64,000 nt of DNA, from assembly GCA_964550855.1 (NCBI GenBank), contig CAZKBQ010000009.1, positions 36,914-100,913 on the forward strand, given 5' to 3'. Under the pieces are notes generated by a model. The model was not told where the DNA came from. It was given only the letters and a program-made list of their open reading frames with translations, and made no database searches. The stretch is from JAGOBP01 sp964550855. Its GTDB lineage: Bacteria > Chloroflexota > Anaerolineae > Fen-1058. Of the stretch, positions 17,462 through 27,037 are shown piece by piece; position 1 is the stretch's first letter, and each line of letters begins with the position of its first letter. The position numbers were made by a program, and so were the translations under genes.

Positions 17462-18841
17462 TCACGGCGCGGACTTAAAGGCGGCCACAGCCCGCTGCAG
17501 GGCATCAACCGTCAGGATGCTGGAGGCGCGCTCGAGGAAGTCACGGATCGTCGGGCTGTAATAGCGCAGCGCCACCACATTCGGCCCCACCGGATCACTG
17601 CCCGAAGCGCCGGGCTGGTCGGCATAGGCGCCGTAAAACGCAAAATAAGCCTGATTCAACTTGCGAATGCCGTATCCCTGGCTGTTGATATATTGCCGCC
17701 GCTGCTCCATGTAAGTCTCGGCCGCCTTAATGCGTTCATCCGCCTCCGATTGTTTCCCCTGCGCCTCAAGGTCCCGCGCCTGCGCCAGCAACCGATCCAC
17801 TTCCACCCGCGTCTCGTGCATGGCCCGACTGAAACTAAACGCACCCGGTTCGGGCGCGGGCGAAGTCTGCGGCGACGGCGGCACAGGCAAGGCGGGCGGC
17901 CTGGGCTCAACCTGGTCGGGATGGGTGCGCTTCAGTTCATCCAGATAGAAACGCCTCATCACCTTCAGGCCGATCTCATCGCCAAAGATCGACGCCACCG
18001 TCTCGTTGATGGTGCGGGCGTCGGGTGTGTTCGGGTCGACGTAGGCCAGCCCCAACGGACGGAAGTACAACCAGTGGTGCGACCATTCGTGTGAGATGGT
18101 CTGCACCAAAAAGAGCAGATCGGTCGTTTCCAGAATCATCGACGGATAATCGGCCAGCCCCCCGATGGGCACCACCAGCGCCGAATGATTCGTCTCGCTC
18201 AACACGCGCGCCTCAATCGTTTCCGCCTGATCGACGCTCAACCCGGTTTGCAAACCGTCGCTCGTCACGCGCCGGATGTCGTCGCGCGGCGAGACGATGA
18301 GCACGTAAGGCAGCGGCGTGATGCGGGCCGCCACCGGCGGCAGCACTTCGCCGCCTACGCCAAAGCCCTCGTCGTCCAACACAGCCGCCACCTGCTGCTG
18401 AAGAATCGCCTCGGCTGTGGGCCGGCGGCGCTCCACCTCGGCGCGTACGGCGTCACGCTGCGCGCGCAGTTCGGCCGAAGCGCCGGCCGGATCAGTTTGC
18501 GCGGCGTCGATGTAAATACGGCGCACCTGCTCTTCCAGGTCCCAATACTTGCGCGTCAGACTCATAAAGTCCAGCACGAACTGACGCTGTTGATCCGCGT
18601 TCAGATAATCCTGCACCGGCACCGCCAGCTGCGCGCCCTTTTCCAGCCACGCCCCCAGCGTCCATTGCATAAAGTCAAAGTGCTCCGCGCCGACGATCAG
18701 CCCTACGCGCGTTTCAAGGTCGCCGGGCGGGCGGTATTCCTGTTGAAGCATAAGCGCCAGTGTGGCGAAGAAAGTGGCATACAACACCACCAGCCCTGTC
18801 TGGCGGGCGGCGAGGCGAAGACGATTAAAGCGAGTGGGCAC
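17462..18841 (-). CDS. Membrane-anchored putative zinc metalloprotease (HExxH)
   Basis: 459 aa. One N-terminal transmembrane segment (LVVLYATFFATLALML) anchors an outside domain. The motif ISHEWSHHW provides H251-E252-W-S-H255, and INETVASIFGDEIG about 30 residues later offers a glutamate as third zinc ligand, the gluzincin arrangement. A Gln/Glu/Arg-rich helix (AQARDLEAQGKQSEADERI) lies near residues 350-375 beside a Pro-rich linker. No named family was recognised. Function is inferred from the motif; substrate unknown. Convergent with the M20 gene and divergent from the epimerase operon. Confidence 0.7.
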   Translation of the reverse strand: MPTRFNRLRLAARQTGLVVLYATFFATLALMLQQEYRPPGDLETRVGLIVGAEHFDFMQWTLGAWLEKGAQLAVPVQDYLNADQQRQFVLDFMSLTRKYWDLEEQVRRIYIDAAQTDPAGASAELRAQRDAVRAEVERRRPTAEAILQQQVAAVLDDEGFGVGGEVLPPVAARITPLPYVLIVSPRDDIRRVTSDGLQTGLSVDQAETIEARVLSETNHSALVVPIGGLADYPSMILETTDLLFLVQTISHEWSHHWLYFRPLGLAYVDPNTPDARTINETVASIFGDEIGLKVMRRFYLDELKRTHPDQVEPRPPALPVPPSPQTSPAPEPGAFSFSRAMHETRVEVDRLLAQARDLEAQGKQSEADERIKAAETYMEQRRQYINSQGYGIRKLNQAYFAFYGAYADQPGASGSDPVGPNVVALRYYSPTIRDFLERASSILTVDALQRAVAAFKSAP

Positions 18842-18944
18842 GGTTCATCTCGATCGGGCAACCAAGTTTTGCCGATTATACCCCACCCGATCGATCCTCT
18901 ACCTGTCACAGCTTGTCATTTGTCAGATTGGCCTTCACCATCCG

Positions 18945-18953
18945 TGCTATAAT
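18945..18953 (+). promoter_or_regulatory. Extended -10 promoter of the epimerase operon
   Basis: TGCTATAAT: consensus TATAAT (18948-18953) with the TGn extension. The nearest TTGTCA lies 22 bp upstream, too far for a standard -35. Expected start near 18960, giving a short leader before ATG 18985. Confidence 0.6.
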
Positions 18954-18984
18954 CGCCATCCAGATTGGGGACAGGACTGATGCC

Positions 18985-19959
18985 ATGCGCTTTCTCATCA
19001 CCGGCGGCGCGGGATTCTTGGGGGCGGCGCTAGCCAATCGGCTGGTGAAGCAGGGCCATGTCGTACGCGTGCTGGACGATCTCACCAGCGGCGATCCCGC
19101 CCGGCTCGATCCGGCGGTTCTCTTCACGCGCGGCGACGTGGCTGATGTGCCCAAATTGTGGACACTGCTCCAGGATGTGGACTGCGTTTACCACCTGGCT
19201 GCGCGCGTCTCGGTGCCGGAATCGATCCTGTATCCGCGCGAGTACAACACCGTGAATGTCGGCGGCACCGTGGCGGTGATGGAAGCCATCCGGGACGCGG
19301 GCGTCAAGCGCGTGGTGCTGGCCTCGTCGGGCGCGGTGTACGGCGCGCAGGACCAACAACCCGTGCACGAGGGACTGCCGCCGCATCCCGATTCACCTTA
19401 TGCCGTCAGCAAGCTGGCCGCCGAGCACTACGTGCACACCATCGGCGCGTTGTGGAAGATCGAGACGGTGAGTCTGCGCATCTTCAACGCTTACGGGCCG
19501 GGTCAGCAGCTGCCGCCGTCGCACGCACCCGCGATTCCGCAGTTTCTAAAGCAGGCGCTGACCGACGGCTCGCTGGTGGCGTTTGGCGACGGCCGGCAAA
19601 CCCGCGACTTTGTCTATGTGGACGATGTCGTTAACGCGCTGGAGGCCGCTGCAACGGCGCGCAACGTCAACCGCGAGATCATCAACATCGGCGGCGGTGC
19701 CGAAACCTCGATCGACCAGTTGATCGAGCTGATCGGCCGCGTCACACAGACGCCGCTGCTGCCGCTGCGCAACCCCAGCGGCGGCGGCGTCTCGCGGCTC
19801 TGGGCCAATATCGACAAGGCCCGCCGGCTGCTGGGCTATTCGCCCGGCGTGACGCTGGACGAGGGGCTGCGCCTGACCCTGAGCCACGACGCGCGCTTCA
19901 GCGCGCTGCTTGCCAGCGCGGCGGCCCGCCGTGAAAAGCGGCCGGCCGCCGTCCGATAG
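18985..19959 (+). CDS. NAD-dependent nucleotide-sugar epimerase, UDP-glucose 4-epimerase-like
   Basis: 324 aa. Start at ATG 18985, where the Rossmann fold begins (MRFLITGGAGFLG), not at the upstream TTG 18913, which precedes the promoter. Extended SDR features: GGAGFLG, HLAARVSVPES, ASSGAVYG and SPYAVSKLAAEHY with catalytic Tyr/Lys; RDFVYVDDVV and GGGAETSI near the C-terminal sugar-binding part. Likely interconverts UDP-hexoses for surface glycan synthesis. First gene of a four-gene plus-strand unit (gaps 20 bp, 4-bp overlap, 20 bp) with PNPOx-like, methyltransferase and GT-C genes. Confidence 0.85.
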   Translation: MRFLITGGAGFLGAALANRLVKQGHVVRVLDDLTSGDPARLDPAVLFTRGDVADVPKLWTLLQDVDCVYHLAARVSVPESILYPREYNTVNVGGTVAVMEAIRDAGVKRVVLASSGAVYGAQDQQPVHEGLPPHPDSPYAVSKLAAEHYVHTIGALWKIETVSLRIFNAYGPGQQLPPSHAPAIPQFLKQALTDGSLVAFGDGRQTRDFVYVDDVVNALEAAATARNVNREIINIGGGAETSIDQLIELIGRVTQTPLLPLRNPSGGGVSRLWANIDKARRLLGYSPGVTLDEGLRLTLSHDARFSALLASAAARREKRPAAVR

Positions 19960-19979
19960 GCGGGCCAAGCGAGTACGAC

Positions 19980-20438
19980 ATGACGCGTATCACCGAATCG
20001 CAACGGGCCGAAGTGGCCGCCTTCCTCAAGCGCCACACCACCCTCTCCCTCGCCACCGTCGATCGCGACGGCTGGGCGCAGAACGCCAACCTGTTCTACG
20101 TGAACGACGACGCGCTAAACCTGTTCTGGGTATCGGGCGAGAAGAGCCGCCACTCACAAAACCTGGCGCGCGTCAGCCGCGTGGCGGTGACGATCTGTCA
20201 TGAGACGTGGGACTGGCGCGACATTCATGGCGTGCAGATCGAAGGGGTGGCACGCCGCCTGATCGACCCCGATGAAACCGATCGGGCCTGGGCGATCTTC
20301 CGTGACAAGTTTCCGTTCACAGCCGAATTCACGGATCAGATCGCGCGCAGCGCTTTCTATACGCTTAAGCCGCAGTGGATCCGTCTGATCGACAACTCGA
20401 AGTATTTCGGGCATCGCGAAGAGTTTACGCTACCGTGA
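19980..20438 (+). CDS. Pyridoxamine 5'-phosphate oxidase-like flavin-binding protein
   Basis: 152 aa, the normal size for the split beta-barrel flavin family. LKRHTTLSLATVDRDGWAQN, LNLFWVSGEKSRHSQNLAR and AVTICHETWDW follow the PNPOx-like pattern, in which the first and third segments bind FMN or F420. No complete PdxH substrate motif, so it is more likely a general flavin reductase-like protein than the B6 enzyme. Its stop overlaps the next gene's GTG. Confidence 0.78.
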   Translation: MTRITESQRAEVAAFLKRHTTLSLATVDRDGWAQNANLFYVNDDALNLFWVSGEKSRHSQNLARVSRVAVTICHETWDWRDIHGVQIEGVARRLIDPDETDRAWAIFRDKFPFTAEFTDQIARSAFYTLKPQWIRLIDNSKYFGHREEFTLP

Positions 20439-21196
20439 CTTCCCACTCCGCCGATCATCCCGTCGTCTCGGACAAAGCCGCGCTGCGCGGCGAGCCGTCC
20501 AAAGTGTGGCGTTACGGCCAGACCCGTCGCCTGGACATGATCGTTGGCGCGCTGCCCATCGATGCGCGCCGTGTCCTGGTGGACGGCTGCGGTTTTGGCC
20601 TGTACGTGCGCCATCTGGCCGAGCTGGGCTATCACACCCTGGGACTGGACATCGATTTTGAGCGCGTGCGCGAGGGCAGTCGGGCCGGCGTGGAGCTGCT
20701 GCACGTGGCGGCCGGTGAGCATCTGCCGTATCCCGACGGCACGTTCGATGCCGTCCTTTCGCACGAAGTGATCGAGCACGTGGCCGACGACCGCCTGGCC
20801 GCGCGCGAGATGCTGCGCGTACTGCGACCCGGCGGTCGCGTCATCTTGTTCTGCCCCAATCGGCTGTATCCATTTGAGACGCACGGCCACTACTGGCGCG
20901 GTCAGTATCATTTTGGCAATACGCCGCTCATCAACTACTTGCCCGACGGACTGCGCAACCGCTTTGCGCCGCATGTGCGCGCTTATACGCGCGGCGGCCT
21001 GCGCCGCTTGTTCCGCGATCCAACGGCGCGTGTCATTATGCACACGCAGATTTATCCGGGCTACGACAACATTGTCGCACGGCGGCCGGCGTTGGGCCGG
21101 GCTTTGCGCGTCATCACGTATGCGTTTGAACACACGCCGCTGCGCAGCCTGGGCCTGTCACACTTCCTCGTCGTCGAAAAACTGCCGGCGCCGTAG
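20435..21196 (+). CDS. Class I SAM-dependent methyltransferase
   Basis: 253 aa from GTG 20435, which overlaps the upstream TGA as GTGA (20435-20438); the longer frame to 20375 would overlap the PNPOx gene by 64 bp. SAM-binding motif I is DGCGFGLYVRHLAELG, motif II LDIDFERV, motif IV GTFDAVLSHEVIEHV, then LRPGGRVILFCPN, a ubiE/Coq5-like Methyltransf_11 pattern. Between epimerase and GT-C genes it may methylate a sugar or lipid carrier; substrate not determinable. Confidence 0.85.
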   Translation: MTSHSADHPVVSDKAALRGEPSKVWRYGQTRRLDMIVGALPIDARRVLVDGCGFGLYVRHLAELGYHTLGLDIDFERVREGSRAGVELLHVAAGEHLPYPDGTFDAVLSHEVIEHVADDRLAAREMLRVLRPGGRVILFCPNRLYPFETHGHYWRGQYHFGNTPLINYLPDGLRNRFAPHVRAYTRGGLRRLFRDPTARVIMHTQIYPGYDNIVARRPALGRALRVITYAFEHTPLRSLGLSHFLVVEKLPAP

Positions 21197-21216
21197 GCGC
21201 GCCGCAAGCCGCGTCA

Positions 21217-23127
21217 ATGAACGCCGCCGCCCGCCACTTTATCCGCCGGCATTGGTTCAGCCTGAGCCTGATCGCGCTAACCCTGCTGCTGTATGCGCCA
21301 TCGCTGCAATACGGCTTGATCTGGGACGATCCCCGCTGGTATGCGCAGGGCAAAGGGCAGACGTTGTGGCAGTTGTTCACCTCGCTGGACACGTATCAGT
21401 TCTATCGCCCTATCGCCGTATGGTTCAATCGGCAGCTGGTGGCCGCGAATGATGTTGTGGCCGCGCAGACCGCGCACTTCGTCCAGATCGCCGCGCATAC
21501 GCTGGCGGTGCTGGCCGCAGTACCCGTGCTGCGCGTCTTCAATTTCGAGCGCACGCCCGCGCGTCTGGCGGCGCTGATCTTCGCGCTTTATCCGCTGTCG
21601 TATCAGGCCGTGGCCTGGCAGGCGCCGCAGCAACCCGTCGCCATGCTGGCAGTATTCGTGTCCATTCTGCTGGCCGCGCGTTACGCGCAGCGCCGACAGA
21701 CCTCCCGGCTGATCGCTTCTCTGGCGATGTATGCCTTTGCCCTGCTCTTTCAAGAAAGCGCGCTGCCGTTGGTGGTGATGTTCTTCTGGCTGGCCTTCTG
21801 CAACGGGCCGGTCACACGCGCCTCGTTTCAACGCCGCAATGGGTGGCCGCTGCTGCACCTGCTGCTGGCGCTGGTCTACCTGCTGATCTGGCTCAATGTG
21901 CCGCGCGATACCGGCGTGACCGGGCGCGCTCTTGATATGCGTGTTTTGGCGTATGGCCTGCAGGGCGTGGTCTTTCCCGCGGCGGCGCTGCTGTCGCCGT
22001 TCATCAGCGGCCTGCCCGCGCCGACGATGATTCTCGTATTTGGGGCGGGCGGGTTGGTGCTGGCGCTGGGCGTCTGGCTATGGCAGGGTTGGCGCCGCGC
22101 GGCGCTGGGCGCGGTCTGGGTGGCGGCCGGCCTGCTGCCGGTGGTGATCGGCCTCTCGTGGAATTACACGCGCATCGGTTCGCGGCTACTGTATCCGGCC
22201 GCGCTGGGCATGGCCGTGTTGTGGGGCGGCTGGCTGGCCCAGCTGTTTGCGCCGGACGTCTGGCGGCGCGCGATCGGGCTGATCGCCGCCGCCAGTGTGA
22301 TGATCGTCTCGATCGGGCAGTGGTCGGCCTTTCAACAGCTGTATCAACAGGGGACGCATTTTCTCGATAAGACCATTGAGGCGCTGAGCCAACAACCCGA
22401 TCGATCGATCTTGCTCGTCAATTATCCCGATCGACTGTGGCTGCAGCCCGCGCCGTATCCGCTGGGCGAGTGGGGGCTGATCCTGGCGCCGGTGGTGCAG
22501 GACGTGTCCGATTATGCCGTGGCGCACGCCGGCCGCAGTGCCCGGACGCAATCGCTGTCGGCGTTTCGCGTGGGAGCCGATCAGCGCGGCGCATATCCGT
22601 ATGAGGTTTTGATGCGCGGCGAAGATACCCCGCCGGAAAAACTGGCCGAAGTCGCCGCGAAGAGCGATCGGGTGTGGCTGACCGACTATGCGCCCGACGG
22701 CGAACTGACTTTGCGCGATGTCGGCGCGATCCGCCCGTCGGCAACATCGACGTATCGTGCTCAGTTTGGGCCGGCCGCCGCGCAGTTGATCGACGCCCGC
22801 CTCGACGGCCATACGCTCGAACTCGTATGGCGGGCGTTGACGCCGCTGCGCGACAATGACACGATCTTTGTGCACGTGTGGCGCGACGACGCCCTGATCG
22901 CCACGTTTGACGGCGACAGCCTGGGCGGCTTGCTCCCGCTGGCGAACTGGCCGCCGGGGGTTGAGGTGGTGGACGTGCGCTCGCTTTCGGGCCTGCCGGC
23001 GGGACGCTACGAGGTGCGGGTGGGGGTGTATCAGCGCGGCGATGGCGCGCGCTATGCGGCATATGATGCGCTGGGCCGCCGCCTGCCGGACGACGCCGTA
23101 ACCATCGGGCGGCTGGAGGTCCATTGA
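21217..23127 (+). CDS. GT-C-like membrane glycosyltransferase with extracytoplasmic beta domain
   Basis: 636 aa. About ten hydrophobic helices cover residues 15-390. Loop 1 contains YGLIWDDPRWY, the WDD pattern of TMTC/PMT-like O-glycosyltransferases, followed by YRPIAVWFNR. The C-terminal ~125 residues (ELVWRALTPLRDNDTIFVHV, LPAGRYEVRVGVYQRGDG) form a beta-sandwich-type domain often attached to such membrane proteins in this phylum. Last gene of the operon beginning at 18985. Probably transfers a polyprenyl-linked sugar outside the membrane. Confidence 0.72.
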   Translation: MNAAARHFIRRHWFSLSLIALTLLLYAPSLQYGLIWDDPRWYAQGKGQTLWQLFTSLDTYQFYRPIAVWFNRQLVAANDVVAAQTAHFVQIAAHTLAVLAAVPVLRVFNFERTPARLAALIFALYPLSYQAVAWQAPQQPVAMLAVFVSILLAARYAQRRQTSRLIASLAMYAFALLFQESALPLVVMFFWLAFCNGPVTRASFQRRNGWPLLHLLLALVYLLIWLNVPRDTGVTGRALDMRVLAYGLQGVVFPAAALLSPFISGLPAPTMILVFGAGGLVLALGVWLWQGWRRAALGAVWVAAGLLPVVIGLSWNYTRIGSRLLYPAALGMAVLWGGWLAQLFAPDVWRRAIGLIAAASVMIVSIGQWSAFQQLYQQGTHFLDKTIEALSQQPDRSILLVNYPDRLWLQPAPYPLGEWGLILAPVVQDVSDYAVAHAGRSARTQSLSAFRVGADQRGAYPYEVLMRGEDTPPEKLAEVAAKSDRVWLTDYAPDGELTLRDVGAIRPSATSTYRAQFGPAAAQLIDARLDGHTLELVWRALTPLRDNDTIFVHVWRDDALIATFDGDSLGGLLPLANWPPGVEVVDVRSLSGLPAGRYEVRVGVYQRGDGARYAAYDALGRRLPDDAVTIGRLEVH

Positions 23128-23233
23128 CACATCCCTATCGGCCAGTTCCTTGCACAAAAGCCCTTAAGCCGTTAAGATTGCGCGACCGGCGGCGATGCGG
23201 CCGCCAATAGTTTGATCAGGAATAGAGTGGAGT

Positions 23234-26185
23234 ATGCAGGCAAACATCGATCCGAGAATTCACGTCATCGTCTCGCGCCGGCAGCGCGTGCGCACCCGGC
23301 AGGGCAAGGGCCAGCTGGCGTGGCGACTGGCCGCCAGCGGCGTTTTGGCGGTGATGCTGAGCTGCGCCGTGTTCTTCGCTTCGGGCGTGGGCGGCGCGGT
23401 GGCCGTGTACGTGGGCCTCACCAGCGATCTGCCCGATCCGTCGCAGATTGAAGCGCGCTTTACCACGCAGAGTCAGGAATTCTTCGAGACGACCAAGATC
23501 TACGATCGCACGGGACAACATCTGCTGTATGAAGTGATCGATCCGCGCGGCGGCGACCGGCAGTGGGTGTCGCTGGAGAATATCCCGGCCTACTGCCGGC
23601 AGGCGGCGATCGCGTTGGAAGATCGCAGCTTTTACGAAAATCCGGGCTTCGATCTGCGCGGCATCGCGCGCGCCTTTGTCAGCAACCTGCAGGGCGGCGA
23701 CACGCAGGGCGCGTCGTCCATCACGCAGCAGCTGGTCAAGAACACGCTGGTCGATCCTGAAGAACGCACGCTGCGCGAAGGGATCGAAGGCTATCAACGC
23801 AAGGCCAAGGAAGTGCTGCTGGCAGCCGAAGTGGGCCGCCGCTACTCCAAAGACCAGATTCTGGAGTGGTATCTCAATACGAATTTCTACGGCAACCTGG
23901 CCTACGGGCTGCAGGCTGCGGCCAAGGTTTATTTCAACAAGCCGGTGGAGCAATTGAACCTGGCCGAGTGCGCGATGCTGGCGCCGATCCCGCAGTATCC
24001 CGCGCAAAACCCGATCGATAACCCCACAAATGCCGTCGAGCGTCAGGCGCTGGCCCTCGACGCGATGCTGCGCGAAGGCTACATCACCGCCGACGAGGCG
24101 GTGGCGGCCAAGGCCGAGAAGCTGCACGTGGGCGGCGGCGTGGAAGAACGCTTCGATATTCTGGCGCCGCACTTCTCCGTGTACGTGCGCAAGTGGCTGG
24201 AAGACAAGTTCGGCGCGGACGCGGTCTATCGCGGCGGGCTGAAGGTGTACACCACGCTCGATCTGGATCTGCAGAATTACGCGCAGCAGGCCATCACCGA
24301 TCAGGTGGCCAAGCTCACTGCCGAAGGCCATAACGCCAACAACGGCTCGGCGGTGGTCATCCGCCCGAAGACGGGCGAGATTCTGGCGATGGTGGGCAGC
24401 GCCAACTACTGGGACGACGCCATCGACGGCAAGTTTAACGTGGCCACCGGCCTGCGCCAGCCCGGATCGTCCTTCAAGCCCTTTACGTATCTCACCCTGC
24501 TGTCGCAGGGCGTGCCGGCGTCGTACGGCTTTCTGGACGTGCGCACGGAATTTCAACAGCCGGGCGCGAATCCGCCGATTTACGTACCCGAGAACTACGA
24601 CCGCCAGTACCACGGCTACGCCCGCATGCGATTAGCGCTGGCGCGCTCGTACAACATCCCGGCCGTCAAGGCGCTGCAAATGGCCGGCGTGGACAATGTG
24701 ATCCGCATGGCGCACCGGTTGGGCATTACCACACTGGATCGTGGGTTGGATTTCTATGGTCTGGCGCTGACGCTGGGCGGCGGCGAAGTGAAACTGCTGG
24801 ATATGGTGTACGCCTTCAGCGTCTTCGCCAATAACGGTTACATGGCCGGCCTGAAGATTCCCGAAGATCAGCTGCGCCCCGGCTATCGCGAGCGCGATCC
24901 GGTGCCGGTGCTGCGTGTGGAAAACAGCAAAGGCGACATTCTGTTTGAGTATGGCGCCGCTGACGCGCAGTACGTCATCGACGAGCGGCTGGCCTACATC
25001 ATCACTAACTTCCTGTCGGACAACCAGGCGCGCTGGGCGGCCTTTGGCAACCCCAACGTGTTGGAGCTCGATCGGCCGGCCGCCGTAAAGACCGGCACGA
25101 CCAATGACTACAAGGACAACTGGACGATCGGCTACACGCCGCAGGTCGCCATCGGCGTCTGGATCGGCAACACCGACAACAGTCCCATGAAGAAAGTGTC
25201 GGGCATCACGGGCGCGGCACCGGTATGGAATCAGCTCATGACGTATTATCTGAAAGACAAGCCGGTGGAGCCGTTTGTGCGGCCGCCCGGGCTGGAAGAA
25301 GCGACGGTCTGCGCCACTACCGGCCTGCTACCCACCAAGTATTGCCCGACGACGAAAGAATTGTTCATCCCCGGCACCGAGCCGACGGCGTACGACACGC
25401 TCTCGCAGGCGTTCTTGATCGATCGGGAAACGGGACAGCTCGCCACCGCCTATACGCCGCCCGACAAAGTGGAAGAGAAAGTCTTCGAGATTTATCCGCC
25501 GGAAGCGGCCGACTACGTGCGCGAGGCCAACATCCCGCAGCCGCCGTCCACGTATGATACTGTTTACGGACCGCCGCCCAACGCCTTTGGCGACGTGGCC
25601 ATCATCCAGCCGGGCGCATATTCGTACATCGGCGGCAGCACCATCATCACCGGTAACGCCAAAGGCGGTGACTACAATCACTACCGCATCGACTTTGGGC
25701 GTGGACTGAATCCCACCGAATGGCAGCAGATCGGCCCTGACCATGGCGAGCCGGTGGATAACGGCCCGCTGGAATACTGGGACGTCTCCAACCTCGACGG
25801 CCTGTTCACTCTCCGATTGACCGTCTTCCGCAATGACGGCCAGACGCAGACGGCCGTGGTGCCGGTGACCGTGGACAACATCACGCCGACGATCAAGATC
25901 ATCTATCCCAATGACGGCGACGGCTATACCTTTGGCACCGACGAGTGGGTGAACATCCAGCTGGATGTGCAGGACAACGTCGCCATCGGCCGCGTGGAGA
26001 TCTACGTGGACGACAACCCGGAGCCGTGGTCGGTGCGCAACGCACCGCCCTTCGGCGACAAGTGGCTGCTGGACTCCGGCGCGAAACTGGGCACGCACAC
26101 TTTCTTCGCGCGGGTGTACGACAAGGCCGGCAACATGGCAGAGAGCAACAAGGTGAAGATCATAGTGACGGCGAAGAAGAACTGA
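23234..26185 (+). CDS. Class A penicillin-binding protein (PBP1A type) with C-terminal Ig-like domain
   Basis: 983 aa, bifunctional peptidoglycan synthase. Short basic cytoplasmic tail and one transmembrane anchor (about 33-60). Transglycosylase GT51 domain with catalytic E129 in ALEDRSFY and ASSITQQLVKN. Transpeptidase domain with S412-S-F-K415 (SxxK), S472-Y-N474 (SxN) and K619-T-G621. Residues about 890-983 (VNIQLDVQDNVAIGRVEIYV, GTHTFFARVYDKAGNMAES) match a Big_7-like Ig fold and could contact the wall or another protein. ATG 23234 has AGGA 12 nt upstream and GGAG almost touching, so the start is slightly uncertain. Strong terminator follows. Confidence 0.93.
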   Translation: MQANIDPRIHVIVSRRQRVRTRQGKGQLAWRLAASGVLAVMLSCAVFFASGVGGAVAVYVGLTSDLPDPSQIEARFTTQSQEFFETTKIYDRTGQHLLYEVIDPRGGDRQWVSLENIPAYCRQAAIALEDRSFYENPGFDLRGIARAFVSNLQGGDTQGASSITQQLVKNTLVDPEERTLREGIEGYQRKAKEVLLAAEVGRRYSKDQILEWYLNTNFYGNLAYGLQAAAKVYFNKPVEQLNLAECAMLAPIPQYPAQNPIDNPTNAVERQALALDAMLREGYITADEAVAAKAEKLHVGGGVEERFDILAPHFSVYVRKWLEDKFGADAVYRGGLKVYTTLDLDLQNYAQQAITDQVAKLTAEGHNANNGSAVVIRPKTGEILAMVGSANYWDDAIDGKFNVATGLRQPGSSFKPFTYLTLLSQGVPASYGFLDVRTEFQQPGANPPIYVPENYDRQYHGYARMRLALARSYNIPAVKALQMAGVDNVIRMAHRLGITTLDRGLDFYGLALTLGGGEVKLLDMVYAFSVFANNGYMAGLKIPEDQLRPGYRERDPVPVLRVENSKGDILFEYGAADAQYVIDERLAYIITNFLSDNQARWAAFGNPNVLELDRPAAVKTGTTNDYKDNWTIGYTPQVAIGVWIGNTDNSPMKKVSGITGAAPVWNQLMTYYLKDKPVEPFVRPPGLEEATVCATTGLLPTKYCPTTKELFIPGTEPTAYDTLSQAFLIDRETGQLATAYTPPDKVEEKVFEIYPPEAADYVREANIPQPPSTYDTVYGPPPNAFGDVAIIQPGAYSYIGGSTIITGNAKGGDYNHYRIDFGRGLNPTEWQQIGPDHGEPVDNGPLEYWDVSNLDGLFTLRLTVFRNDGQTQTAVVPVTVDNITPTIKIIYPNDGDGYTFGTDEWVNIQLDVQDNVAIGRVEIYVDDNPEPWSVRNAPPFGDKWLLDSGAKLGTHTFFARVYDKAGNMAESNKVKIIVTAKKN

Positions 26186-26200
26186 TCGGGAACCGCGATC

Positions 26201-26242
26201 GATCAAAAAGCCCGTTCTCACGCGAGAGCGGGCTTTTTGATC
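26201..26242. terminator. Bidirectional rho-independent terminator
   Basis: AAAAAGCCCGTTCTC, loop ACGC, GAGAGCGGGCTTTTT: 15-bp stem with one G-U pair and A/T ends on both sides, extended by GATC/GATC. It closes the PBP gene before surE. Confidence 0.92.
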
Positions 26243-26290
26243 GAAAAGTGCGGTATACTCCGATCATCTGATCAATCCCCAGGAGCCAAC

Positions 26291-27028
26291 ATGAACATCC
26301 TCGTGACCAATGACGACGGCGTCACCGCCCCCGGACTTTTGATCTTGAAGCAGGCGCTGGAAAAAGTAGGCGTGGTGGTGGTGGTGGCGCCTGATCAAAA
26401 CTGGAGTGCGGGCGGCCACGTCAAGACGCTGCACAAGCCGCTGCGCCTGAGCGAAGTCAAACTGGCCGACGGCAGCGACGCCTACGCCAGCAGCGGCGCG
26501 CCCAGCGATTGTGTGGCGCTGGTGCTACTGGGCGCCATCAACTTCAAGCCCGATCTCATCGTGTCCGGCATCAATCCCTTCGCCAACCTGAGCCACGACG
26601 TAACCTACTCGGGCACGGTGACGGCCGCCATGGAAGGCGCGCTGGAAGGCATTCCATCGATCGCGGTGTCGGTGGACGATGCCGCCGCGTACGAGCAGGC
26701 CGCCGATTTTGCCGCGCGGCTGGCACGCATCACCGCCGAACACGGCCTGCCGCGCAACATCCTGCTCAACGTCAACGTGCCGGCCGGCCCCATCAAAGGC
26801 GTGCAGATTACGCGGCTGGGCACGCGCGTCTATCACGACGAACTCGTCGCCCGCATCGATCCGCGCGGCAAACCCTATTACTGGATCGGCGGCGCGGCCC
26901 CCACCGGCATCCCCGACGACGGCACCGACGTGGGCGCCCTGAGCCACGGCTATATCTCCGTGACGCCCATTCAAATGGATATGACCGCCTACCAGTTCAT
27001 GGAGACCTTGGGAACGTGGGAGATGTAG
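26291..27028 (+). CDS. surE: 5'/3'-nucleotidase SurE
   Basis: 245 aa; start ATG 26291 with CAGGAG upstream. The family signature opens the protein (MNILVTNDDGVTAPG), giving the two metal-binding Asp; further SurE motifs are APDQNWSAGGH, SSGAPSDCVALVL, SGINPFANLSHDVTYSGTV and ALEGIPSIAVSV. Dephosphorylates nucleoside monophosphates in the cytoplasm, with roles in salvage and stationary-phase survival known for the family. Length is typical. A TATACT -10-like element at 26254-26259 lies just after the PBP terminator, so it is probably transcribed on its own. Confidence 0.95.
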   Translation: MNILVTNDDGVTAPGLLILKQALEKVGVVVVVAPDQNWSAGGHVKTLHKPLRLSEVKLADGSDAYASSGAPSDCVALVLLGAINFKPDLIVSGINPFANLSHDVTYSGTVTAAMEGALEGIPSIAVSVDDAAAYEQAADFAARLARITAEHGLPRNILLNVNVPAGPIKGVQITRLGTRVYHDELVARIDPRGKPYYWIGGAAPTGIPDDGTDVGALSHGYISVTPIQMDMTAYQFMETLGTWEM

Positions 27029-27037
27029 TCCGGCTGA

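Noticed and set aside
23216..24613. 465-codon minus-strand open frame
   Set aside because: Antisense to the PBP1A gene, whose catalytic motifs are unambiguous; composition (Arg, His, Gln rich) is that of a shadow frame.
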